42,156 nt of DNA from Lachnospiraceae bacterium UBA7179 (GTDB taxonomy: Bacteria; Bacillota; Clostridia; Lachnospirales; Lachnospiraceae), in the NCBI GenBank assembly GCA_002491195.1, contig DKVL01000075.1, positions 1 to 42,156 of the forward strand. Direction: 5' to 3'. Every line of letters starts with the position of its first letter. Position 1 is the first letter of the stretch. Position numbers and translations under genes: made by a program. Positions 17,427 through 24,740 of the stretch are shown one piece after another. Under the pieces are notes generated by a model, which had not been told where the DNA came from, ran no database searches, and worked only from the letters and a program-made list of their open reading frames with translations.

Positions 17427-17455
17427 ATTGTATGAATGGTCTTGCTTTTAAGTGC
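17427..17455 (-). promoter_or_regulatory. Sigma-E-like promoter upstream of sigK
   Basis: A perfect CATACAAT -10 (17427-17434) on the minus strand is preceded by a 14-bp spacer and GCACTTA (17449-17455), a partial match to the sigma-E -35 (KMATATT). Sigma-E-driven sigK transcription is established in Bacillus. The -35 is weak. Confidence 0.45.
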
Positions 17456-17469
17456 CTTTCCAACAAAAA

Positions 17470-19344
17470 TTAAGATTTTAATGTTCTCGTGGCATTCAAC
17501 ACTGCGATGATCATAACACCAACATCCGCAAAGATCGCCCACCACATATTGACAAAGCCAACTGCACCCAATGCGAGACAGGCAAACTTGACAGCCAGCG
17601 CAAACACGATATTCTGGTGAACAATGCGGATCGTCTTCGTCGATATGCTCATGGCTGTGGCAATCTTTGCTGGATCATCATCCATCAACACGATATCCGC
17701 CGCCTCAATTGCTGCATCTGAGCCTAATGCCCCCATCGCAATGCCAAGATCTGCCCTTGACAGCACAGGCGCGTCATTGATGCCATCCCCGACAAATGCA
17801 AGGCGTTCCTTCTCTCCTTTGGTCTCCAGAAGACGCTCCACCTCGGCAACCTTGTCTGCCGGAAGCAGCCCGCTCTTTACCACGTCCACACCAAGTTCCG
17901 CTGCCACTGCTTCCGCAACATTTTTCGCATCGCCTGTCAACATGATCACCTGCCTGACTCCTGCGGCTTTCAGACCCGCGATTGCTGCTTTCGCATTTGG
18001 CTTAACAATATCGGAAATGAGAATATATCCGGCATATTTCCCGTCGACCGCAACATGAACTTCTGTTCCAACTTTCTGTGGTACAATATATGGAATATTC
18101 AGCATTTTCATAAACCTGACATTTCCGGCAGATACTTTTCTGCCGTCAATAACTGCCGATATCCCATGGCCGCTGACCTCCTCCACATTAGAAACCCTCA
18201 TCGTATCAATCTGCTTTCCCGTCTGATTCGCATATGCCTCTTTTAAGCTCTTGCTGATCGGATGGTTGGAATAGCTTTCCACGTAAGCTGCCATCTCAAG
18301 CAATGCGTCCTCTGTCATGCCGTCTGCCGCCTTGATATGGGTCACTTCAAAAACGCCTTTTGTCAGCGTGCCGGTCTTGTCACACACCACATATTTTGTC
18401 TCAGAAAGTGCCTCCAGATAATTAGAGCCTTTCACAAGCACGCCCTTGGCAGACGCGCCGCCGATACCGCCAAAGAAGCTGAGTGGTATCGATATAACAA
18501 GTGCGCACGGACAACTGATGACAAGCGTCGTGAGCGCCCTGATCACCCACTGTGACCAGTTTGCCGGATTTCCTATAATGAGATTGATCACAGGCGGCAG
18601 CAGGGCGAGTGCGAGCGCGCCAATGCAGACTGCCGGTGTGTAATACTTTGCGAAACGGGTGATAAAGTTCTCAGACCGCGATTTCTTCATACTGGAATTT
18701 TCTACTAAATCCAAAATTTTAGATACGGTGGACTCTCCAAACTCCTTCGTTGTCTCTACACGAAGCAATCCTGTCAGATTCACGCATCCGCTGATCACCT
18801 CATCTCCTTCGTGTACTTCCCGCGGAAGGCTCTCACCTGTGAGGGCACTTGTATTGAGTGTTGAACTACCGTTCGCAATTACACCGTCAATCGGAACCTT
18901 CTCGCCCGGCTGTACGACAATCACTGTTCCAACTTCGACATCATCAGGATCAACCTGCACAAGCTGCCCGTCCTGCTCAATATTCGCATAATCCGGCCTG
19001 ATGTCCATGAGCGCCGATATGTTCCTGCGGCTCTTTCCCACTGCGTAACTCTGAAAAAGTTCTCCAATCTGGTAAAACAGCATAACTGCAGTTCCCTCAA
19101 CATACTCCCCAAGGATAATCGCCCCCACCGTAGCAAGTGCCATCAGAAAATTCTCATCAAATACCTGCCCATGGACAATTCCGAGCGCTGCTTTTTTCAA
19201 TATATCATACCCTATGATGAGGTATGGTATCAAAAATAATACCAGCCTTATATACTGATTTTTTATGGGTATCAGACTAAACGCCACAACCAGCACCGCG
19301 GATATGATGATCCGAATGAGTACTTTTTTTTGCTTTTTTGTCAT
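17470..19344 (-). CDS. cadA: Zinc/cadmium-transporting P1B-type ATPase
   Basis: This 624-residue integral membrane pump exports soft divalent metals. The CPC metal-binding motif in the transmembrane pathway is at residues 278-280, the phosphorylated Asp is D322 in DKTGTLT, and the hinge has GDGINDAPVLSRADLG. Near the C-terminus a Lys in TM7 (FALAVKF) and an Asp in TM8 (FADVGVMIIAVLNATR) match the P1B-2 (Zn/Cd/Pb) pattern and not the copper pattern. There is no N-terminal HMA domain; the first transmembrane helix starts near residue 10. A separate HMA protein is encoded 182 bp upstream. The choice between zinc and cadmium is not determined. Confidence 0.9.
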   Translation of the reverse strand: MTKKQKKVLIRIIISAVLVVAFSLIPIKNQYIRLVLFLIPYLIIGYDILKKAALGIVHGQVFDENFLMALATVGAIILGEYVEGTAVMLFYQIGELFQSYAVGKSRRNISALMDIRPDYANIEQDGQLVQVDPDDVEVGTVIVVQPGEKVPIDGVIANGSSTLNTSALTGESLPREVHEGDEVISGCVNLTGLLRVETTKEFGESTVSKILDLVENSSMKKSRSENFITRFAKYYTPAVCIGALALALLPPVINLIIGNPANWSQWVIRALTTLVISCPCALVISIPLSFFGGIGGASAKGVLVKGSNYLEALSETKYVVCDKTGTLTKGVFEVTHIKAADGMTEDALLEMAAYVESYSNHPISKSLKEAYANQTGKQIDTMRVSNVEEVSGHGISAVIDGRKVSAGNVRFMKMLNIPYIVPQKVGTEVHVAVDGKYAGYILISDIVKPNAKAAIAGLKAAGVRQVIMLTGDAKNVAEAVAAELGVDVVKSGLLPADKVAEVERLLETKGEKERLAFVGDGINDAPVLSRADLGIAMGALGSDAAIEAADIVLMDDDPAKIATAMSISTKTIRIVHQNIVFALAVKFACLALGAVGFVNMWWAIFADVGVMIIAVLNATRTLKS

Positions 19345-19377
19345 ATTCCTTCACATCCTTTCCTGTTTACATGGACT

Positions 19378-19411
19378 AAAATGGCTCTTGCATCCTCTGC
19401 AGAGCCATCTT
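19378..19411 (-). terminator. Hairpin between the HMA gene and the ATPase gene
   Basis: AAGATGGCTCT pairs with AGAGCCATTTT (11 bp, one wobble) around a 12-nt loop, ending in a short T run on the minus strand, 34 bp before the ATPase ATG. It may act as a leaky terminator or attenuator that lowers ATPase expression relative to the chaperone. Confidence 0.5.
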
Positions 19412-19460
19412 AATCTTTGATACTGTGTTTCAGATTTATCAAAAATAGTATCTATATTTT

Positions 19461-19488
19461 GACATGTCTATCTTGACATGTCTATTTT
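19461..19488. repeat. Two tandem 14-bp repeats with palindromic GACATGTC cores
   Basis: GACATGTCTATCTT is followed at once by GACATGTCTATTTT, a single base different. Each contains the 8-bp palindrome GACATGTC. They lie in the 182-bp gap between the HMA and ATPase genes. A role as regulator site is possible but not shown. Confidence 0.6.
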
Positions 19489-19526
19489 GAAACGGTCTTT
19501 CAAAATGATTACACAAAGACAGTTTT

Positions 19527-19745
19527 TTATATAAAAATTTCGCAGTCTGATTCGACTTTCTTGCAGTTCTTCAATACTTCTGCCATGACAGCGGACTCGT
19601 CGACACCCTCCTCGAATTCAACTTTCATCTTCTGTGGCATAAACGCTACTGTCGCTTCCTTGACACCCGAGGTCTTGTTTGCTGCTTCCTCCATCTTTGC
19701 CGCGCACGCTGCACAGTCCACCTCAATCTTGTACGTTTTTTTCAT
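19527..19745 (-). CDS. Free-standing heavy-metal-associated (HMA) domain protein
   Basis: This 72-residue cytoplasmic protein is a single ferredoxin-like HMA fold. The metal-binding motif is DCAAC (Cys12 and Cys15), the Asp-containing form found in zinc/cadmium ATPases such as ZntA, not the copper MxCxxC form. A second part, VAFMPQKMKVEFEEGVDES, matches the domain's beta strands, and the C-terminus adds one more Cys. GGAGG precedes the ATG. It lies between the ArsR-type regulator and the ATPase and probably supplies the domain missing from the latter, as a chaperone or regulatory subunit. Confidence 0.88.
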   Translation of the reverse strand: MKKTYKIEVDCAACAAKMEEAANKTSGVKEATVAFMPQKMKVEFEEGVDESAVMAEVLKNCKKVESDCEIFI

Positions 19746-19836
19746 AGTAATTTCCTCCTTTTATTTTCATTCTTTGTAATAATTCCGATTTTAAATCATT
19801 GCCATTCTCTTTTTCATATGGCTGCATCCAATGATG

Positions 19837-20139
19837 CTATTCCTCCAGCACATGCTCCATCCCGATGCGGATGATCGCCGAGACGTGCTCGTCGGCGATG
19901 GAATAATAGATGCTCTTTCCTTCGCGCTTCGTCTTGACAAGCTTGCTCTGCTTCAAGAGTGCCAGCTGGTGACTCACGCCTGACTGTGTCATATTCAGCC
20001 GCTCGGCGATGTCTCCCACGCACAGCTCTTCATGATCCATCAGCAGTGAAAGAATCGTAAGCCGGGTGAAATCCCCAAATATCTTGAATACTGCTGCCAG
20101 ATCTTCCATTGTCTCTGTCGTGATTTTCGTGTCTTCCAC
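19837..20139 (-). CDS. ArsR/SmtB-family zinc-responsive repressor
   Basis: The 100-residue winged-helix protein represses its own operon until metal binds. The recognition helix region is VGDIAERLNMTQSGVSHQLA with the beta-wing VKTKREGKSIYYSI. The last helix, DEHVSAIIRIGMEHVLEE, holds Asp, His, His and Glu at spacing i, i+2, i+13 and i+16, exactly the alpha-5 zinc site of SmtB and CzrA. It lacks a clear alpha-3N cysteine site apart from one Cys (ELCVGD). The start is GTG, with GGAAGG seven bases upstream. It heads the operon with the HMA and ATPase genes. Confidence 0.9.
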   Translation of the reverse strand: MEDTKITTETMEDLAAVFKIFGDFTRLTILSLLMDHEELCVGDIAERLNMTQSGVSHQLALLKQSKLVKTKREGKSIYYSIADEHVSAIIRIGMEHVLEE

Positions 20140-20205
20140 TCCGCTGCCTTCCTTTCTTTCTAATTTTCTGTTTCAGTTGATAAGAATTTCTATCGATGTT
20201 TTTCT

Positions 20206-20227
20206 TATATGAACATTTAATCATATA
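20206..20227. promoter_or_regulatory. SmtB/CzrA-type operator of the metal operon
   Basis: On the minus strand TATATGATTA-AA-TGTTCATATA is a 10-2-10 imperfect palindrome. It differs from the symmetrical SmtB-family site (TATATGAACA-nn-TGTTCATATA) at two bases. It covers the -10 region of the arsR promoter, the expected position for repression. Confidence 0.72.
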
Positions 20228-20243
20228 TTCATCTATTTGTCAA
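20215..20243 (-). promoter_or_regulatory. Promoter of the metal-resistance operon
   Basis: A consensus TTGACA (20238-20243) is followed after 17 bp by TTAAAT (20215-20220) on the minus strand, 76 bp before the arsR-type GTG start. The operator overlaps the -10. Confidence 0.62.
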
Positions 20244-20272
20244 GTGAATATAAAAAATATTTTAAGAAAATA

Positions 20273-20312
20273 TATAAAAATAAAGGACATGAGGTTTTAC
20301 CCTCATATCCTT
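20273..20312 (-). terminator. Rho-independent terminator of metG
   Basis: AAGGATATGAGG pairs with CCTCATGTCCTT (12 bp, one wobble) around a 6-nt loop. On the minus strand a TATTTTTATA tract follows. The stem starts inside the last codons and stop of metG and separates it from the metal operon promoter. Confidence 0.82.
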
Positions 20313-21946
20313 TCCAGTTTCTTTCCCTCGAACGCAATCACACTCTTGTCAATCCGCTCGAACAGGATCTGTATCTCTGGCAAAACGGATCCTCCGGCGA
20401 CCTGGTGCAACTGCCACCCATCGTTCAGATGAAGCCAGTTGCAGACTTTCTCCGATGAGAATGGCAGAAACGGCTTTAGCAGCACCGCAAGATTCGCTAT
20501 GATCTGTACACATTGGTATAACGTGTTCTGACAGGCAGCCTCATCAGAAGTCCGCGTGATCCACGGCGTCTGTGTGTCAAAGTATTTATTTGCCCAGCGC
20601 ACAAACGCAAAGATTCCATTGATTGCATCCTTAAAGGCGCCTTTTTCAATAAGATCGCCTGTTGTCTGGTACAGACGCCCTATCTTTGCTTCCATTTCTG
20701 CATTGATTTTGCCATCGGGCACTACGCTGTTCCAATATTTTTTGATAAACGAGAGCGACCTGTTTACAAAATTGCCATACGCGCCGAGCAGCTCCCCATT
20801 GTGGCTGTTGACATACTCTCTCCACGAAAAGTCCGCATCCTTTTTCTCAGGTCCGTTCGCGAGAAAAAAATAGCGGATCGAATCCGGATCATATCGATCC
20901 ACGATGTCTTTTGCCCAGATCGCATAGTTCTGGCTTGTGGAAATCTTTCTGCCCTCGAGTGTCAGATACTCGCTGGAAATGATCTGGTCAGGCAGATGCC
21001 ATCCGCCGCCGTTTGCAATCAGCAGCGCGGGTAATATGATCGTGTGGAACGGAATATTATCCTTGCCGTGCACATAATAGTGCTTTGCATTTTCGCCCCA
21101 CAATGCCTTGAAATCACCTCCGCTGTCTTTTGTCGCACATTTGCTGGCGGACAGATAGCCGAGCACGTTTTCCGCCCAGATATAGATCGTCTTTCCTTCA
21201 TAGCCATCTAACGGAACATTGATCCCCCATTCCAGATCCCTTGTCAACGCCCTGTCCCGCAGCCCTTCGTCAATATAGCGGTTTGTGAATGCCACCGCGT
21301 TTTTCCGCCAGGAAACCGCACTGTCCACCAGCGCCCGCAACTCGTGTTCCAATCTTGAGACCGCAATATATAAATGTCTGGATTTCCTGAATGTCACTGG
21401 ATTTTTGCAGACGGCACAGACTGGCTCCAGGAGGTTTTCCGGCTCTAACACGGTACCGCAGTCGTCGCACTGATCCCCTCGTGCCTCTTTTCCACAGCTC
21501 GGACAAATCCCTGTGACAAAGCGGTCTGCCAGAAAGCTCTGGCACGTCTCGCAATAAGCCTGCGGCGTCTCCTTCTCATAGACCAGATCGCTCTGATACA
21601 GACGCGCATGAAATTCCCTGACAAATTGTTTGTGCCTGTCATCGGATGTCTTTGTATAACAGTCGTAACTGAATCCCAGTTTTTCAAAGCACCGCACAAA
21701 TTCTTCGTGATAAAAATCACTGATCTCCTGCGGTGTCCTGCCCTCCTTTTTCGCCCGGATTGCCACTGGCGTCCCGTGGCAGTCACTTCCTGACACAAAA
21801 TACACCTGATCCCCGCATGCCCTGTGATACCTCGCAAGCACATCTCCCGGCAGCAGGGCTGCGATATGACCAATATGCAGGGAACCATTTGCATACGGCC
21901 ATGCGCCTCCGATCAGTATCGTTCTCTTTAAAACCTCTCTTTTCAT
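20303..21946 (-). CDS. metG: Methionyl-tRNA synthetase
   Basis: The enzyme charges tRNA-Met in the cytoplasm. The class I signature HIGH (AWPYANGSLHIGHIAALLPG) is near residue 25. The connective domain carries two zinc knuckles (CETC..CPSC and CDDC..CAVC), as in the E. coli/archaeal-type enzymes. The KMSKS loop reads KISTS (EGRKISTSQNYAIW), lacking the second lysine. At about 547 residues it ends after the anticodon-binding helices and has no C-terminal EMAP-II-like tRNA-binding domain. ATGs at 21950-21952 and 21944-21946 are both possible; the latter has better spacing from GAGG. A Met-specific T-box leader precedes it. Confidence 0.95.
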   Translation of the reverse strand: MKREVLKRTILIGGAWPYANGSLHIGHIAALLPGDVLARYHRACGDQVYFVSGSDCHGTPVAIRAKKEGRTPQEISDFYHEEFVRCFEKLGFSYDCYTKTSDDRHKQFVREFHARLYQSDLVYEKETPQAYCETCQSFLADRFVTGICPSCGKEARGDQCDDCGTVLEPENLLEPVCAVCKNPVTFRKSRHLYIAVSRLEHELRALVDSAVSWRKNAVAFTNRYIDEGLRDRALTRDLEWGINVPLDGYEGKTIYIWAENVLGYLSASKCATKDSGGDFKALWGENAKHYYVHGKDNIPFHTIILPALLIANGGGWHLPDQIISSEYLTLEGRKISTSQNYAIWAKDIVDRYDPDSIRYFFLANGPEKKDADFSWREYVNSHNGELLGAYGNFVNRSLSFIKKYWNSVVPDGKINAEMEAKIGRLYQTTGDLIEKGAFKDAINGIFAFVRWANKYFDTQTPWITRTSDEAACQNTLYQCVQIIANLAVLLKPFLPFSSEKVCNWLHLNDGWQLHQVAGGSVLPEIQILFERIDKSVIAFEGKKLERI

Positions 21947-22007
21947 TTTCATTTACCTCATTTCCCTATTGTGATAACCGTTCAAATATCAAATATTTTT
22001 GTAAAAT

Positions 22008-22298
22008 AAAAAGCCCCCTCTCTGAAAAATCTCTTTTTCAGGGACGAGAGCGATCGCTTCGTGTTACCACCCTAAATTCACCCATGTCTCGCGACATAAG
22101 CCTTATCAACTACGGACGAGAAATGATTCATCGATAGTCTATCACTGTAACGGGTGCACCCGTCGCAGCCTTGGCGTGTTCCCGCTTCGGTGCGCAGCTC
22201 CGAGACCATTTTCAACCGTTCCTTCCACACCTGCTCTCACCCGCACAGGCTCTCTGTCGTGTATCTAACAGTCTACTCTTCTCTTCACAGCCTTTTCG
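22008..22298 (-). ncRNA. T-box riboswitch leader of metG
   Basis: On the minus strand the conserved T-box core AGGGTGGTAACACG is at 22060-22073. It is followed by a hairpin and a T5 run (about 22008-22053), forming the terminator/antiterminator switch. Upstream is the long Stem I. A candidate AUG specifier at 22207-22209 lies in the context TTGAAAATGG, as expected for methionine. Uncharged tRNA-Met would stabilise the antiterminator and turn metG on. Stem I also has a GAGAG-type bulge near GGGTGAGAGCAGG. A possible -10 (TATGAT, 22301-22306) lies just upstream. Confidence 0.9.
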
Positions 22299-22411
22299 TT
22301 ATCATATCACAGAAATGAGCCATTCGTCTACACTTTTTTGATATTTTTCAAGAATCTGTGTTCGATCTATTTGTCACATCAAAGTGATCCAGACCAACAG
22401 TTTTTTATATC

Positions 22412-22930
22412 CTACTCTATCTTCAATGCACCACTTTGAGCCGCATGATACATTTCCTGCCATACTGTTGAATCGTCATATACAGCACCTTCAAAATCGC
22501 AGGTTTCTAATCCTTCACAAGATAAATTCGCTCCTCGCAGATCACAGTTTTTAAATGTTACTTCTTTTATAATTCCTCCAGACAAATCAGCCCCTCTAAA
22601 AGAGGACTCACTAAAATCACTGTATAATAGCAACGTATCCTTAAAACTACTTGCGTCATAGCAGGCTGATTTTGATTCAACCATTATTAGCCTGCATTTG
22701 CTGAACAATACTGACACAAACTTTGCATGATTCATTTCCGCTGATCTAAAATCTATATTCCTCAGAACAGAGCCACTAAAATTCAATTCATTTAAAAAAC
22801 AGCGGTGAAAGCTTATTCCCTCCAAATGTATTTGTTTTAATGTTGACACATTTAACACGAACGGTTCTTCATGTTCTCTATTAATTTTTATCATGTTGTC
22901 ATAATAAGGCAAATACTCATTTTTCTCCAT
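22412..22930 (-). CDS. Pentapeptide-repeat protein
   Basis: The 172-residue protein has repeats of the A(D/N)LXX type from about residue 45 to 150, for example NFSGSVLRNIDFRSAEMNHA and SDFSESSFRGADLSG, then DLRGANLSCEGLETCDFEGA. These form a right-handed quadrilateral beta helix. Some members (Qnr, MfpA) mimic DNA and protect gyrase; others have unknown roles, and nothing here fixes the function. The first 40 residues are not repeats. It is part of an AT-rich patch of unrecognised genes after the metG leader and reads on the same strand. About 110 bp without a gene separates it from the T-box. Confidence 0.8.
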   Translation of the reverse strand: MEKNEYLPYYDNMIKINREHEEPFVLNVSTLKQIHLEGISFHRCFLNELNFSGSVLRNIDFRSAEMNHAKFVSVLFSKCRLIMVESKSACYDASSFKDTLLLYSDFSESSFRGADLSGGIIKEVTFKNCDLRGANLSCEGLETCDFEGAVYDDSTVWQEMYHAAQSGALKIE

Positions 22931-23020
22931 ACAGTTTCCTTTCTCATCTTGCTTATGCTGTGTCCCTTATTCAGTTGTGATTGTGGCAATGGTTGTTTCG
23001 GCACATGGGAATTTGTGTTC

Positions 23021-23262
23021 TTATTTTATTCCGTAAATGTCCATCTGCATATAACTATACCAGAACACATGAATTTTACGAAATCCAACTTCTTTTAGTA
23101 ATTGACCGGATTGTAGTACTATACATAGATAGTTTTGTTGGATTGCCGAGTCATACTGCTGGCCGTTAAATCATCTCCACCCCAATTAATTGGAGAAAAA
23201 GCGTCCCATCTCCCATTGCTCAATATACTTTTATTGTTTAAGACTACTTTCAACTTCTGCAG
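23021..23262 (-). pseudogene. Degenerate coding remnants in the 349-bp gap 22931-23279
   Basis: No intact gene is visible between the pentapeptide gene and the 253-aa gene. Two start-less minus-strand fragments read like protein. One (stop at 23119) contains GRWDAFSPINWGGDD. Another, in a different frame (stop at 23021), ends LLKEVGFRKIHVFWYSYM followed by QMDIYGIK, resembling the C-terminal tail of small SAM-dependent methyltransferases. They overlap in different frames, so they are not simply one frameshifted gene. This reading is by eye and weak. Confidence 0.3.
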
Positions 23263-23279
23263 TCAAAATATGTTTCTTT

Positions 23280-24041
23280 TCAGGAACTATTTGAGTCCAA
23301 TTGTTTTTCCAGTTTACCCCCACTTTTACATACCCCTATTAACCGTTCACCTTTTTTAGTTACCAAAGCCGCACTGTTATCTGATATCTTCACCAACTCT
23401 CCAAGATATTCATAATAATTCCATTCATCTGGAACAGTATGCGCAAGTAGTATTTTATTAATAATTTCACCTTCGGCATAAAAGAAAACCATATAAATAT
23501 ACATTTCCTGCACTTCATGTTTCATTTCTATATGTACATATTTTTTCCCTAATTTTAACGGCTTTCCCCATACCCATTCATTCACATATCCCAAAGATAT
23601 AATTTTCTCACACGCCATATTTATATTTTCCAAATCGAATGTAATATTATTTTTTATCTCATTTACTTTTGCTAATATTGTTTCAATTATCATCTTTTTC
23701 TTGTTATAGCTATCACTCTCCCAAAATTTTTCTAAACTAAACTTGGTTCTAACAACATAAACTCCTAAAAGTTTTACAACTTCGTTTTCTTCAATTTCTT
23801 CATAGCATTCAAAAAGCAGTTTCCAACAATTCTCCGTTTTTACAGGTTTCATGATACGTTCAATCATAGCTGTCATGCACCTTGTTTCTAGTTGAAATCT
23901 TCTTCTCTTTGCTTTCCAGTGAAGTTCATAATCAATTTTAATCGCCTCCTGTCTATCGATCCCCCTTTTTTCTTGTATTTGCTGCAGTCTATCCTCACTT
24001 TCTCTATATGGTATATCCAATTCTATTTCTTTCAATTTCAT
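23280..24041 (-). CDS. Hypothetical protein, 253 aa, accessory region
   Basis: I do not recognise this protein. The N-terminal half is highly charged and helical (EDRLQQIQEKRG, ELHWKAKRRRFQLETR). The C-terminal half looks beta-rich with aromatic strands (KKYVHIEMKHEVQEMYIYMV, DEWNYYEYLGELVKI) and ends in a Ser/Asn tail. There is no signal peptide or membrane helix. The ATG has GGAGG nine bases upstream and the gene starts 54 bp after the 172-aa gene, so they are probably co-transcribed. The size, soluble acidic/basic composition and neighbourhood are similar to orphan immunity proteins, but no toxin is present and this is only a guess. Confidence 0.72.
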   Translation of the reverse strand: MKLKEIELDIPYRESEDRLQQIQEKRGIDRQEAIKIDYELHWKAKRRRFQLETRCMTAMIERIMKPVKTENCWKLLFECYEEIEENEVVKLLGVYVVRTKFSLEKFWESDSYNKKKMIIETILAKVNEIKNNITFDLENINMACEKIISLGYVNEWVWGKPLKLGKKYVHIEMKHEVQEMYIYMVFFYAEGEIINKILLAHTVPDEWNYYEYLGELVKISDNSAALVTKKGERLIGVCKSGGKLEKQLDSNSS

Positions 24042-24095
24042 TCTACTAATCCTCCAGCATGCTGTTCTGCCCCAGATAGCCCACTTATGATAATC

Positions 24096-24614
24096 CTAAT
24101 CAAGTATTTCGAATACACAATTTCCTGCAGCAGCACATAATGTGTATCCATCTTTACAAGCTTTTTTTGCGTTCTCTGTATAGTAATGATTTTTATAGAA
24201 ACATCTGGCACCATTGGAAGGATTAACGCCCCATGCACCCTTTAACATTTTTTCCTTATATTCGTTAATCATCTTGATCCATAACTGATCTACAGCTCTA
24301 TCTGCTACGCATCCTATGTCAGATTCCATAATTTTACCATCCGCTTCCCGTCCTGGCCGGATGCTCAGGTTTCCCTTATTTTGTACCGAAAAATCATAAT
24401 CGCTGGCTGCTGTATCTGGAATATTTCTGGATAATATAATCTTACGAATTTTAATATCATCTACTGCCTGGTCAATATCACAAATAATACTATGTTTAAA
24501 CTCCGGAAACCATTCTACACCAGTTATATATAAATGATTTTTCTCTGCCATTTCAAAAGCAAACTCAAATATTTCTCTTCTTCTGGCATGGAACTGAAAT
24601 CCTGTCTGTGACAC
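24096..24614 (-). CDS. Hypothetical protein, 172 aa, accessory region
   Basis: I do not recognise this protein. It starts MSQTGFQFHARRREIFEFAF, has a hydrophobic mid-strand (HSIICDIDQAVDDIKIRKII), and a C-terminal part with three cysteines and many aromatics (GARCFYKNHYYTENAKKACK, then a CAAAGNC segment). It is soluble, without a signal peptide. The start is GTG (24612-24614) with GGAGG seven bases upstream. It is the first gene of the AT-rich accessory patch and is followed by the 253-aa gene on the same strand. The upstream neighbour, 126 bp away, is the FUSC-type gene. Confidence 0.7.
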   Translation of the reverse strand: MSQTGFQFHARRREIFEFAFEMAEKNHLYITGVEWFPEFKHSIICDIDQAVDDIKIRKIILSRNIPDTAASDYDFSVQNKGNLSIRPGREADGKIMESDIGCVADRAVDQLWIKMINEYKEKMLKGAWGVNPSNGARCFYKNHYYTENAKKACKDGYTLCAAAGNCVFEILD

Positions 24615-24740
24615 AGCAAATCCTCCTTTTTATAATGCAATTTCCTATATACAAATATGAATCAATGAACACGTTGACTTATCCAATTACCTGGCTACCG
24701 TGTATCACTAACAGACCACACCACAATTCAATCTTCTTTA

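Noticed and set aside
22412..24614. Prophage or transposon remnant
   Set aside because: No integrase, transposase, terminal repeats or attachment-site duplication is visible around the AT-rich patch.
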